This document shows positions 11,950-24,735 of a stretch of DNA of 64,000 bases, in pieces. Every line of letters starts with the position of its first letter. The stretch's first letter is position 1. The position numbers and the translations under genes were made by a program. The stretch is from Nautilus pompilius (lineage: Eukaryota > Mollusca > Cephalopoda > Nautilida > Nautilidae). A model generated the notes under the pieces. It was given only the letters and a program-made list of their open reading frames with translations, was not told where the DNA came from and did not search any database. The stretch lies in assembly GCA_018389105.1 (NCBI GenBank), contig JACATO010000331.1, positions 150,057 to 214,056 on the forward strand, given 5' to 3'.

Positions 11950-14257
11950 TGACTTAGTCGCGCCAGGCTGGTGTGTCAGATTCCAGTAGGGCTGCTCTCA
12001 AGGACATTAAATACATAACCTAATCAACGGTCGCCCCTCCTAACCAAAGGTGAGCTTGTTCGCAGTAGAAGGCCGGTGATGCGATCTGCCGCCAGGTAAA
12101 CCTGTCCGACGAGGGGTTTAGCGACCAATGGCATTGTTCTTAAAGGCTGCCCGGCCATGACGGCGGCCTCCTACACCGAAGTCGACGGGCTCGGAAACAG
12201 GGAGGTCAGGGTGCTCAAGGTCGGCCGGCGACCAGCGTCTCTACGTAGAGACAAACGGAGCAGTTCATCTAGTGAGAAAGATGAAGAGAGACTGGCATGG
12301 AAAGATACCGCGTGACATCACGGGGGCCGGCGGAAAACTCCTTCTTTAATGTTACAGCTGCGGCCGAAAATGTTTGCGTCATCCTAGAAGTTCAAGATTG
12401 GAGAATAAATTGAAACCAAAATCACATTAACACATTTCAGATATTTTATGCAACATCCTTTAATGGAGGAGACTGCAGAACGACATCCAATCCATAGAAT
12501 ATTCCGGAAAGCGGTTTAGGTCCCGTGGGACACGACAACCGTGACCGTGCCACACTCGGCCGCCCTTGGACACGACAACCGTGACCGTGCCACACTCGGC
12601 CGCTCTGGGACACGACAACCGTGACCGTGACCGTGCCACACTCGGCCGCTCCAGCAGTCGATGCGGTGTATAGCACACCAGTAAATGCCATGTAAACACG
12701 GGCTTTACTTATTTGCTGCTGAGTCCTGCAAACGCGTCGTCGGGTGTAGTGAAGGGAGCGAGGAAAGGAGAAAAACAAACTTTGCCCTTATTTTTAATAA
12801 CTGGCACCAAAAAGTCGGACAGTCGGGTCCGTGGGGTTTGCGGACGAGCCCGAGGTTCGGACACCTCGTTCCTGGCGCCAGCACCAGAGCGGACTGATGA
12901 CGCTACACCTACCGCAGGCGCTGCTGTTTCAAAGGCGGAAATATGTCTGATGTAATAAGGTACCGAAAACGTCGCCAAATGGTCCTCTAACCCTGGTAGA
13001 CGGCACGTCGACAAGGCGTGCTACCGTGACATTTACTGCCTGTGATAGGGGATAGAAAATAACGATGGTAGATGAGGTTCTCGTGACATTGGCTAAGGTG
13101 GAGTAGTGGAAGATTTACGGCCATTGTTCTGTCCGGCGGAAGGTAGTGAACCTCGTTAGATTGCTGTTTATTTATGCTTCTTACGGATACGCTACTGCGC
13201 AAAAGTCAAAGACAACCAGCTAAATTTACATTGTCAACAATGACATTAGGGTTCCTATAATTTGAGATCTTTCCCCAAGTAGTACGGCAGTGTTTTGCTG
13301 TTTCTCCTCTCCGTCCTTTTGATCTTCCATCCGTCTGTTCCCGTTGCTGCCATCCGGCCGTTATATTTGTGGAATCCTCAGACTGGAGCACACGTGACTT
13401 TAACCGAAGGATGCGCTTATTTCGTTGATACAAGGTCTGTGGAAACGAGCCGGCTCGCCCGCCGCAGTAAGGAAGTGCTTAACCCTTGCATGTTCGCGAT
13501 GCTCTGACCAGCCAGAACTGGATATTTATCTAACGTCCTCGGAGTCAGCTGTCTGTAAAAAAATGTCGTCCTCGCATCCTTTCGTTTCTTTAATAAAATC
13601 CAGCCGCGCCGGAGCCCTTGGCAGCTCCTTTATCAGGTGTTCCGTCAAGACCCCACCCCATAACTAAGGCGGAGTCGGTCCACTTGTTGTCCCTTTCAGT
13701 GCTCTGAATAGTGTATCTGGGCCTACTACCGTTATCTTAACCCTCTTCAGACCTACATTCCCAGGCAATGGTAATTACTAATAATCACGACACAGAAAGA
13801 AAAAACAACCTTTGCTGGGTTTTTTTTTAAACAGCCCGCGAAGATGATGTTTCAGCCAGACTCTGGGTCGTATGACTTACGTTTCTGGGGGTTCGGTTCC
13901 AAGCCGTCTCTCGTCCTCGACAGTTAGCGGACACGGGAGTTTTCATACTGGATGACCGATCGGATCCGTGTCCAGATGCATGACGGAGATAACGCGGCTC
14001 AAATGTTCAGAGTAGCGTGGCGTCGGTGTTCAGCGCCCTCTTCGCCTGCCCAGCGGACAGCAGGTCGGCCGTCTGTAGAGAAGATAAATTAGCTAAACGA
14101 TGAATTTCCACCTCAAAAAAAGAGAAAGAGATGATCGATTTCTATCACTTCAACGGAGCGAGCCAAGTGCGTGACCCTGACCGCTCACGATACGGGCACC
14201 GGCTTCGTCTCCGCCAGGCGATGGCTGTTCGCGGTTTTGTGCTCTTCCGTTAGGGGC
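11950..14257. other. No supported gene outside the 40-bp repeat
   Basis: Overlapping frames around 12.45-13.0 kb on both strands derive from the 40-bp repeat and CpG-rich flanks. No domain is recognised. Confidence 0.6.
12527..12652. repeat. 40-bp tandem repeat, 3 copies
   Basis: Units begin GGACACGACAACCGTGACCG at 12528, 12568 and 12608, each ending CACACTCGGCCGC. The third copy has an extra GTGACC hexamer. Confidence 0.93.
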
Positions 14258-14792
14258 CTAAATGACATCGTACCACCCATTAGCGCCATCAACAGTGTTA
14301 TTTGAGGAACAATTAATCAAAGACCAAAAGGTCATAATATCACTAAGTCTGGAAGCTTTGCGATGCTCTAGATACTTTTTGCAGAGCTTAGACATGCTTA
14401 GGATCATTGTCTGGTTGGAAAATAAATCCACATCCAAAAAGTCGTTCACCAAACAGCCCAACACCACCAAACTAATCCCTTCGTGTTTCACTGTTAGCAC
14501 AACACAGCCGTCAACAAATTTTCATATCAGCAACAATGGATGTTGACACGATACTTATTACTCAAAGTTTGATTCATCAATCAGCAAGACTTCCTGCCAT
14601 TGTTGTGAAGTCTACTAAACATGCCCCTTTGTCCATGCTTCCCATTTTTGCTTGTTTTCTTAGAAGATTGGTCCAAACTAATACACAACTGTTGATACCA
14701 GCATTTTTTAGCCAACACCTGACTGTTAACTTAAATGCCACAGGTCTGCTTGCAGAAGCTAAATGCTGAGCTATCTCTGGATCAGTCAACAA
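14258..14792 (-). pseudogene. Tc1-like transposase remnant (minus strand)
   Basis: Read on the minus strand, the sequence gives LTVRCWLKNAGINSCVLVW and LLRKQAKMGSMDKG (the pre-catalytic TVRRWLKEAGL...RKPLLRK region). After a frameshift it gives QQWQEVLLIDESNFE (plus 14561-14578 encodes DESNFE), then GCGFIFQPDNDPKHV in another frame (DNDPKH at plus 14394-14417). KKYLEHRKASRL follows. Only about 55 codons separate the two Asp blocks instead of roughly 90, so an internal deletion is likely, and the third catalytic block is not readable. The element may extend to about 15100, but its ends are not evident. Confidence 0.8.
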
Positions 14793-16761
14793 CAGATGTG
14801 ATGCTAATAAATTTGCACTGAAAAGCAGTTAATCTCTTGCAGCCATGCCCCATTCTGTGTAGGCCTTTTTCTTCGCAATTAAATGCACTGCATCGTGACA
14901 CCCACAGTTATTTGGCAATCTCTCTGAAGGCTCAGCCCTCATTCCTCAGCGTTGCTACAACTCACCGCTGTAGGCTATCTTTTTCTTCCTGGCTATCCTC
15001 TCATGCAGCCAACTGGTTCGATGCCTTTTATAGCAATGTTGGATGTGTTCAGGGTAATGTCATGGTACCCACCAATTAATGGTCACTGCACGAGTTGGGA
15101 AATTATGGCCAGATGCATTCATGAGTATTAAATGGCATGACTCAAATAAATCTATAATCTATATAGTTATATGAATGAAACAGTGAAGATAACGATAACC
15201 CAACAACTTCGATGGGAATTTGTACAAAAGTACAGAACTACCGCTATTTAGTGAAATCCGAGTGCCATTTTTTCCAGATTTTTTATTGTATTAATTATGA
15301 TACATAGCATCGTTCCAGCACCATAAATCTCCCTGCCACCACAGTTTTATCAGATGGCTTCACACGCAAATTTTGAGATAACAATGATACCAACTCGGCC
15401 GGCGGAGCTCCGATGTTCGGGACGTCCTGATCCAATCTCTCCATACTTATTAGGCGGGAATGAACCCTTCGGCACAGGTTTTGGGGGGCTTAGCTCCGGC
15501 TTCTGCAGACTGTATTCCACAATGTAAATTTGAAAAAAAAAACACACGATCTTAGAATAGATGTTGGTGAGGGATCGGGAAATATAATATACTGATAATT
15601 GCTTTTCTTCGTGTGCAAGTCGTCAACTATATAAAACGTTTACACCAGCTGTCCGCGGATAGACTTACACACCAATGCCTTTCCTCGGTTCTCAAGCCCC
15701 CCTAACTTTTATCCTGCTGTATCTCCAACCCTGATCTGAACTCTCACACACTCATTTCAAAGTCCAGCTTCTGTTAGTTCTGTTCGTGGGTCTTCGAAGC
15801 TATTTCCTTATTTTGTGTCTGAAATCTGTATCAGTTTTTTTATTTACTCAAATAATAGAAAGCATCGCAGTGCTTCGCTGGAGAAGACTAGCTCTCAACA
15901 CAATTAGAATAAATTATGCACATTCCTGAAAATTTAATTTTACTCATTTTTATTTAGATTTTAAAAAAAAAAACAACAACAACAACAAAAACAGAAGAAC
16001 AGGCACGCGCACACCTGAGGCGGCACAGATATTGCTACAGGTGTGTAAATAGTTAACGTTTCAAAATCTCTAACAGTGTTCATTCCCGTCTGCTTGCCGG
16101 CCCTACATTCCAGCGCCCTCTGTTGAGAGGGCAAAGCGCTAACTTCGGTTCATGACCTTTTTTCTCGGCAATCAGCCCCTGTCGCCTTATTCTTCAGTTT
16201 CCAACAGATCTCCCTATATAAGGTTTTATATGTAGAGAAGAATACTGCGTTCTTTTTCTATCGATATGTAGCGATCTACTTCACCGGTTCTATAAGCAGC
16301 CGGTATCGACACGGGTCGTCTGCCAAGTGATTAACTCTTTTTGATATTAATATTGCGGATCATCCGATACCATCTCTGTTTGTCAAGATATCTGCTGGCG
16401 AGAGATGCGATCATCTAATGCGTAAAGTAACTCCGAGACTAAGGAGTTCTGCGTCAGTATTCTCCGGAGTAGTCCACTTTCCCACCGCTAGTAATCTGAT
16501 GAGTTTCACTAGATTCTCTTCTCCGCTGAAGGAGGTCGCATTTGATTTGGTCGCGCGCCGCCGGTCGCCTAGAACGAGATACCACAGGTGCCCCCCCAAA
16601 ATAAACCACTCGAGATTATCTTTCCGCTGGAGAAACACACGGGCATCATTTACACGGCTCTGCTGACGTGCGAATATAACTTTTGTAGTCTCCTCGACAG
16701 AAGACCTATAGTGTTTCTCATTTGGAAAACTTTAAGGTCCCTTCAGAGCTGCTATAAATAA
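14793..16761. other. Probable transposon flank, then unannotated DNA
   Basis: 14793-15100 probably belongs to the minus-strand Tc1 remnant. Beyond that there is a short (AAC)n run at about 15972-15990 and no coding evidence. Confidence 0.5.
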
Positions 16762-16901
16762 GTTATTCGGAAGAGAGGCTGTTCTTACTTCAAAGAGCTG
16801 TCCGACAGCATGCCTGGTATCTGGCAGCAGAATGATCTACCTGACTCAGACTTCGGCGCAGCTCCTCATACAGGGGTTAACCAGAAACTCCACGGCAAGA
16901 G
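16762..16901 (+). CDS. Candidate coding exon, unknown protein
   Basis: An open segment ends at the donor AGAG|GTGAGA. It reads YFKELSDSMPGIWQQNDLPD, then SDFGAAPHTGVNQKLHGK. Possible acceptors are the AGs between 16772 and 16796, after the pyrimidine-rich gttcttacttc. A TAA at 16759 closes the frame upstream. The composition looks coding, but no family is recognised and no partner exon was identified. Confidence 0.3.
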
Positions 16902-18682
16902 GTGAGAATTTTCTCCGGACGCCAGCGAGTTCCAATGGCTGCATCATCTCGGCTCGGGAATGAGATTAACTGGCTGTACTCCGGATTCTGTCCACCAGTT
17001 CTATGTCTGTTCCATCTATATAAATGCTATCATTAAGGTCACAGACATCAATATTTAAAAAAAGAGAGAGAAAATAGTGTCAAACCAAAAAGTCTCTCTT
17101 TAGAGGCTGACACACGAATTAAGCACCGATAGCCAAATAACGTCGACGTGTCGACTCTCAGCAGTCTACAGCTGCTAAAGCTGGAAGTGGGGCCTCTATG
17201 GTATAATAATGAAGTTCCAGGGACGCTTGTATTAGTGCTGCTTAGCTTGTCTGTCAAATATCTAGAAAACTTTACCAACAAAACTCTTAAATACTGACAT
17301 CGATGCAGCCAATTGCTGCTGTGCCAAGAGGGCCACCGTCGGGGCATTAAGTCATACTGTCCGGTTTGCGTTCAGGGATCCCGGAAGATGACATCCATCA
17401 CAGCCTCATCTTTTCTATTAACCCTAATCCTGCTGCTGTAATATATATTAATCCGGTAAGAACCAGCTCCGGCGATTTTAAATGAAACAAAAATTATTCT
17501 TCGATAATTTAGACATTAACTGGATACAAACATAAAAAGGGGGGTAAATTTGAGGGGTAATTCATCCCGCTACGCAGGAAGCTGAGGATGAGATGATGCG
17601 GTACATTTTGAACCGTGTGTCTAGATAATGGCTTTGCAATGAGAGAGATGCAACTCTGATTTATCTTGTCGGACCGTCGATGATCGGTAACTGTCACGGT
17701 TATTTTAATTATCAAAATCACCGCGTCAGCAATTAAGTGATGATTACTCGGTGAAGGAAAAGAATTTCTTTTGTGTATGTGTACAGGATGCGTGAGTTGA
17801 CCCCCAGAAAACGGGTTAATCGTCGGCTTCGGAGTCGCCACGGAAGCCGAGACAGGGAAGTAAGTGGTGGTGATGGCTGTGGGGGAGGAGGAGAGAATCT
17901 CGGTCAGTGAAGAAGAGGCAGATACAAAGCGTCAACCTCATCATTGAAAGTTCTCTAAACAATGGAGAAACCGGTGAAGATGGATACCGTTGAAATTCCT
18001 CTCCGCGCGCTCACCACTTCTCGACACTAGAAAAGTCTATTTTAAGGGGGGCAGGAAAACCCCACACAACCAGAAAACGCTCGCGAAGGAGGAAGGATGT
18101 CCCTGATGCACGCACCAGTGTATAGGACGCACCGTTCTCCTACATCGCGACAAATAGAAGGGCGCTAACTGCTGTATGAAACGTACGGGGTTTCCTTCCT
18201 GACAGATAAGCCAGAAGTGTGACCGCTGTTATATACGTGCGTCTGCGTCATTTAACTTATCTTTTATAATTTCTAAATGATGCCACCGAAATTGTTCACC
18301 TTTCCAGCCGCCGGAGGATCACTGACGAGGAAGAGTTTCGCCGGTGATAACGATGGCGTGCATCGTCAAAAAGAAACTTGTTCTACGTGGAAAGTGTTCA
18401 GGAAATCTCGCCACGTGGGCAAAGCCACGCGAGAGTGAGGGAGAACTCCGTTAATCTAACAGAGAGCCTGACCATAAAAAACACAATCTGGAAGATTTTC
18501 GATCTTTTCTCGTTGCGCTGTTATTATGAGAATGTAACGAAGATTACTCAGTGTTTTTGTGCGTGTCGAGGTATAAGTGGCGAGATGAATAATCGACGTT
18601 ACTCAGAAATGTGTATATTTACCTCTGCGTGTGCGGGAGAGGTAGAGAGGGAGGCAGCTGACTATAATCTCAGTCTACCTGC
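16902..18682. other. No supported gene
   Basis: Short frames only. One possible donor near 17456 follows an open stretch that is closed by a stop. Confidence 0.6.
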
Positions 18683-19584
18683 CATCTCTCTCTCCCCCCC
18701 CCTCTCTCTCTCTCCCTCATCATCTCTCTCTCTCTCTCCATCATCATCTCTCTCTCTCCCCCCCCCCCCCTCTCTCTCTCTCTCTCTCCATCATCATCTC
18801 TCGCTCTCTCCCCTCCATCATCATCTCTCTCTCTCTCCAATCTCCATCATCTCTCTCTCTCTCTCTCTCGCCCTCCTCTCTCGCCATCATCATCTCTCTC
18901 TCTCTCACCCCCTCTCTCTCTCTCATCTCTCTCCTCCATCATCATCTCTCTCTCCTCTCGTCTCTCTCTCTCTCTCCATCATCATCTCTCTCTCTCTCTC
19001 CTCTCCTCTCTCCTCTCTCTCTCTCCTCTCTCTCTCCTCTCCTCTCTCTCTCTCTTCCTCTCAATCTCTCCTCCTCCTCTCCTCCTCTCCTATCTCCTCA
19101 TCATCTCTCTCTCGCTCCTCTCCCTCTCCGTCCCCCCTCCTCTCCTCTCCCTCCCCTCCTCGCCCCTCTCCCTCTCTCTCTCTCTCTCCCTCTCTTCCAT
19201 CTCGATCATCTCTCGTCTCTCTCTCTCTCTCTCCCCCTCCTATCGCTCTCTCTCTCCTCTCTCTCTCCTCTCTTCTCCCTCTCTCTCTCTCTCCTCATCT
19301 CCTCTCCTCCTCTCTCTCCCTCCGCTCTCCTCATCTCTACTCGCTCACTCTCACACCATCTCTCTCTCTCACACATCGCTCTTCTCTCCCTCTCTCTTCC
19401 TCCTCTCTCCTCCACTCCTCTCTCTCGCTCTCTCCTCTCTCGCTCTCCCATCTCTACCATCTCCTCTCTCTCTCCCTCTCCTCGCCTCGCTCCTCTTCTC
19501 TCTCCTCTTCTCGCTCTCGTCGCTCTCTCCATCGGAACTCTCTCCTCTTCTCTCCTCCGCTCTCTCTCATCTCTCTCTTCTCTG
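18683..19584 (+). repeat. 0.9-kb (CT)n compound tract
   Basis: CT-rich DNA starts with (CTCCATCATCATCTCT)-type units and drifts into CT/CCT runs. The 422-residue Leu/Ser frame crossing it is spurious. Confidence 0.95.
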
Positions 19585-21420
19585 AACTGTTTTTTTTTTC
19601 TTTGCTCTCACTTAATTACACTTCCAGTTGTATTTTTTCCCGGTAAAGCACCTGATGGTGTGAAACAAATTGGAAACCCTGACGATCAACAAAGCAGACA
19701 CCAGCTTATCTGTCACGTGGATAATTGCTTGGTAAACTCTTCTGCCTCTTCAAATTCTGCCGAATGTTTCCAAAGGGGTGTTGTTATAACTCTTTATATT
19801 GTTCTTTTTCTTTATGTCACGCAAAAAAAAAAAAAAAATCCGTCTAAAGATACGCTAGCGGATAACAATAAATTCTCACCTTTCTCTGCCGTGCACTAAA
19901 GGCCAACAATAAATTAAGATTTAGAATTTAATTATTAGCTAACAGCCGGCCCAACACTCACCTGAGCCTCACATTACACTGATGTCTGGCCCGACCCCTG
20001 AACTCACCTAATGGCTGGACAGTATTGCACCATTTGCCTACAGTGAGTTACGCAGCTGAATGACAACAGCTCTAAACTCGTATATTCATCCAACGGCTGA
20101 TATTTCACTGAAAGCAAAACTACAAACACGCTTGTAACTAACTCTTATGACCGCTAAGCCAAAGGCTGACAACCAGGCAGCAACGATCCTGATGACAGGC
20201 GTGATCGATCTCTCAATTCATATCAGATCGGATCGATTAAACAGAGCAGGAAGGACACGTGGGATTAGCAGCCCCTGTGTCCCGGCGCACCGAGACACGT
20301 TTCACGGCAGTCAGGTAGGTAGTTAGTCATTAACCTCGACAGTGTCCAGCGTTTAGAGATCTACTTTCCTAATTGCTTTTCTTCAAGAGAAATTAAGAAG
20401 AAAACTCTCTCAGGCGATTAGTTTGATTAATACGGCAGGCTGCAGGCTCGCGCCCAAATGTGCGCTACACCACGTCCGCCATTTCCCGTCAGGCTGTGCG
20501 CCATTGTCGGGATTGGTTTCCGGTCGGTTTTTGGCCGAAGATCACAGACGACAGCAGTTTGGAAGCTTAATTACGTATTGTTTAAATTAGTCTCTCGGTT
20601 TGTGGCTCTGGCCGCCGGACCGGAAGGACTTTACCCGCGGGGTTGGAGCTGTATTTCGGAATGAGGCGCGAATTGGTGGACGTCTGTGATGGCCGAGGGA
20701 ACGGTGCCGGTCGCCCCTCGCTGTTGGGGTCGGCTCGTCGTCCACCCGGCCAGCTTCTCTCACGTTGCACGACCGGGACTCGAACTCGGATGCTCAGCCG
20801 TAACAGCCAAGTGGCACCACGATACGTCCACACAGTGCACCCCGCGCGAGAGGCCAGCATCGTTTGAGGAAACATGTTTTTGCAGGGCGGTTACCAACCC
20901 CACTTCCCTCCCTGGACCCGCGAGCTCCGTGATAAATTAAGGGCAGCATCAGAAAAGGGATTTTATTCGTTCTCGTTTTAAGGCCGCGAATGAATCGCTC
21001 ACGTGACGTCACCGGGTTACTGCGGGTGATGGCGAGAAGACGACTTCCTCCCACCCGGTTCGTTTGCGTTCGCTGCCGTTGAGAAATATCTGCCGAGTTT
21101 CCCCCCTTTTTATTAACACAGTGGATTTATTGCTTTCCTTTCGATCGATAACATCAGAAATGGAGACAAAGGGGCTGGCATGAGGCTCGCAAACCACAGA
21201 GTGCACCACTAAACCAATAAGGTGGTCATTAAAATTGTTCTTGTTGCCCGAAAGGACTTTATAAACCGCCCTTAGTTTATGAGTAACCCCCCCCCCCCCG
21301 TACGGCAGCTGATTTGGGTGATTGACGGAACCAAAATTTTAATCGGTGCCCTGTACTTTCGTTTTATGACTTTTTGTTGGCGATAACTTAATCTGTTCCC
21401 GCTATCGACGGATTCCGCGT
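19585..21420. other. No supported gene outside the SINE head
   Basis: Average-composition DNA with the tRNA-like repeat near 20.8 kb and a CRE octamer near 21004. The several short frames at 20.5-21.2 kb overlap one another on both strands and look spurious. Confidence 0.6.
20765..20850 (-). mobile_element. tRNA-like SINE head (minus strand)
   Basis: The minus strand reads TGGTGCCACTTGGC (A-box-like, plus about 20817-20830). After about 35 bp comes CCGAGTTCGAGTCCCGG (B-box, plus about 20774-20790). The spacing fits a tRNA head, but it cannot fold as an intact tRNA, so it is probably an old SINE. Confidence 0.45.
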
Positions 21421-24400
21421 TATAGCAAGTACACTTATGCTGCTAACAGTACCGTTATACTGAGGTACACTTATGCTGCTAACAGTACCGTTATACTGAG
21501 GTACACTTATGCTGCTAACAGTACCGTTATACTGAGGTACACTTATACTGCTAACAGTACCGTTATAGCAGGGTACACTTATGCTGCTAACAGTACCGTT
21601 ATACTGAGGTACACTTATGCTGCTAACAGTACCGTTATACTGAGGTACACTTATACTGCTAACAGTACCGTTATAGCGGGGTACACTTATGCTGCTAACA
21701 GTACCGTTATACTGAGGTACACTTATGCTGCTAACAGTACCGTTATACTGAGGTACACTTATACTGCTAACAGTACCGTTATAGCAGGGTACACTTATGC
21801 TGCTAACAGTACCGTTATACTGAGGTACACTTATGCTGCTAACAGTACCGTTATACTGAGGTACACTTATGCTGCTAACAGTACCGTTATACTGAGGTAC
21901 ACTTATACTGCTAACAGTACCGTTATAGCGGGGTACACTTTATGCTGATAACAGTACCGTTATACTGAGGTACACTTATGCTGCTAACAGTACCGTTATA
22001 CTGAGGTACACTTATACTGCTAACAGTACCGTTATACTGAGGTACACTTATACTGCTAACAGTACCGTTATAGCAGGGTACACTTATGCTGCTAACAGTA
22101 CCGTTATACTGAGGTACACTTATGCTGCTAACAGTAACCGTATACTGAGGTACACTTATGCTGCTAACAGTACCGTTATACTGAGGTACACTTATGCTGC
22201 TAACAGTAACCGTTATACTGAGGTACACTTATGCTGCTAACAGTACCGTTATACTGAGGTACACTTATACTGCTAACAGTACCGTTATAGCAGGGTACAC
22301 TTATGCTGCTAACAGTACCGTTACTGAGGTACACTTATGCTGCTAACAGTACCGTTATACTGAGGTACACTTATACTGCTAACAGTAAACGTTATAGCGG
22401 GGTAACACTTATGCTGATAACAGTACCGTTATACTGAGGTACACTTATGCTGCTAACAGTACCGTTATACTGAGGTACACTTATACTGCTAACAGTACCG
22501 TTATAGCGGGGTACACTTATGCTGATAACAGTACCGTTATACTGAGGTACACTTATACTGCTAACAGTACCGTTACAGCGGGGTACACTTATACTGCTAA
22601 CAGTACCGTTAGAGTGAGGTACACTTATGCTGCTAACAGTACCGTTACAGCGGGGTACACTTATGCTGATAACAGTACCGTTATACTGAGGTACACTTAT
22701 ACTGCTAACAGTACCGTTACAGCGGGGTACACTTATACTGCTAACAGTACCGTTAGAGTGAGGTACACTTATGCTGCTAACAGTACCGTTACAGCGGGGT
22801 ACACTTATACTGCTAACAGTACCGTATAGCGGGGTACACTTATGCTGCTAACAGTACCGTTATACTGAGGTACACTTATGCTGCTAACAGTATCGTTACA
22901 GCGGGGTACACTTATGCTGCTAACAGTACCGTTATAGCGGGGTACACTTATACACGAACAGTATCGTTACAGCGGGGTACACTTATGCTGCTAACAGTCT
23001 GCTAACTGTATCGTTATAGCAGGGTACACTTATGCTGCTAACAGTACCGTTACAGCGGGGTACACTTATGCTGATAACAGTACCGTTATACTGAGGTACA
23101 CTTATACTGCTAACAGTACCGTTACAGCGGGGTACACTTATACTGCTAACAGTACCGTTAGAGTGAGGTACACTTATGCTGCTAACAGTACCGTTACAGC
23201 GGGGTACACTTATACTGCTAACAGTACCGTTATAGCGGGGTACACTTATGCTGCTAACAGTACCGTTATACTGAGGTACACTTATGCTGCTAACAGTATC
23301 GTTACAGCGGGGTACACTTATGCTGCTAACAGTACCGTTATAGCGGGGTACACTTATACAGCTAACAGTATCGTTACAGCGGGGTACACTTATGCTGCTA
23401 ACAGTCTGCTAACTGTATCGTTATAGCAGGGTACACTTATGCTGCTAACAGTACCGTTATAGCGGGGTACACTTATGCTGCTAACAGTATCGTTACAGCG
23501 GGGTACACTTATACTGCTAACAGTATCGTTATAGCGGGGTACACTTATACTGCTAACAGTACCGTTATATTGAGGTACACTTATGCTGCTAACAGTATCG
23601 TTATAGCGGGGTACACTTATGCTGCTAACAGTACCGTTATACTGAGGTACACTTATGCTGCTAACAGTACCGTTATAGCGGGGTACACTTATGCTGCTAA
23701 CAGTACCGTTAGAGTGAGGTACACTTATGCTGCTAACAGTATCGTTACAGCGGGGTACACTTATGCTGCTAACAGTCTGCTAACTGTATCGTTATAGCAG
23801 GGTACACTTATGCTGCTAACAGTACCGTTATAGCGGGGTACACTTATGCTGCTAACAGTATCGTTACAGCGGGGTACACTTATACTGCTAACAGTATCGT
23901 TATAGCGGGGTACACTTATACTGCTAACAGTACCGTTATACTGAGGTACACTTATGCTGCTAACAGTATCGTTATAGCGGGGTACACTTATGCTGCTAAC
24001 AGTACCGTTATACTGAGGTACACTTATGCTGCTAACAGTACCGTTATAGTGAGGTACACTTATGCTGCTAACAGTATCGTTATAGCGGGGTACACTTATG
24101 CTGCTAACAGTACCGTTATAGTGAGGTACACTTATGCTGCTAACAGTATCGTTATAGCGGGGTACACTTATACTGCTAACAGTATCGTTATAGCAGGGTA
24201 AACTTATGCTGCTAACAGTACCGTTATAGCGGGGTACACTTATACAGCTAACAGTACCGTTATAATGAGGTACACTTATGCTGCTAATAGTACCGTTATA
24301 CTGAGGTACACTTATGCTGCTAACAGTACCGTTATAGCGGGGTACACTTATGCTGCTAACAGTACCGTTATACTGAGGTACACTTATGCTGCTAACAGTA

Positions 24401-24735
24401 CCGTTATAGTGAGGTACACTTATGCTGCTAACAGTACCGTTATAGCGGGGTACACTTATACAGCTAACAGTACCGTTATAATGAGGTACACTTATGCTGC
24501 TAACAGTACCGTTATACTGAGGTACACTTATGCTGCTAACAGTACCGTTATACTGAGGTACACTTATGCTGCTAACAGTACCGTTATACTGAGGTACACT
24601 TATGCTGCTAACAGTACCGTTATACTGAGGTACACTTATGCTGCTAACAGTACCGTTATAGCAGGGTACACTTATGCTGCTAACAGTACCGTTATACTGA
24701 GGTACACTTATGCTGCTAACAGTACCGTTATAGCG
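21421..24735. repeat. 3.3-kb minisatellite, 36-bp unit, about 90 copies
   Basis: The consensus unit is GGTACACTTATGCTGCTAAC followed by AGTACCGTTATACTGA. Units differ mainly at the junction (ATACTGAGG, ATAGCGGGG, ATAGCAGGG, ACAGCGGGG, AGAGTGAGG) and at GCTGCT versus ACTGCT. Each unit contains short self-complementary parts (GGTAC...GTACC, and TAACAGTACCGTTA, a near-palindrome). Because 36 is a multiple of three and the unit lacks stops in some frames, long frames appear on both strands. Small indels break every frame somewhere, so it is not a gene. A longer block of about 370-407 bp, marked by an extra AGTCTGCTAACTG insertion, recurs near 22.99, 23.40 and 23.77 kb. Confidence 0.97.

Noticed and set aside
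11527-11989. Cys/Val-rich frames of 135-141 residues resembling cysteine-rich peptides
   Set aside because: All three frames arise from TGTG/GTGC repeat units, with no signal peptide or cysteine pattern independent of the repeat.
18378-19646. 422-residue plus-strand frame
   Set aside because: Mostly translated CT repeat. The first 90 residues before the repeat show no recognisable domain.
21421-24735. CRISPR-like regular repetition
   Set aside because: There are no unique spacers; the whole 36-bp unit is repeated. The window is eukaryotic.
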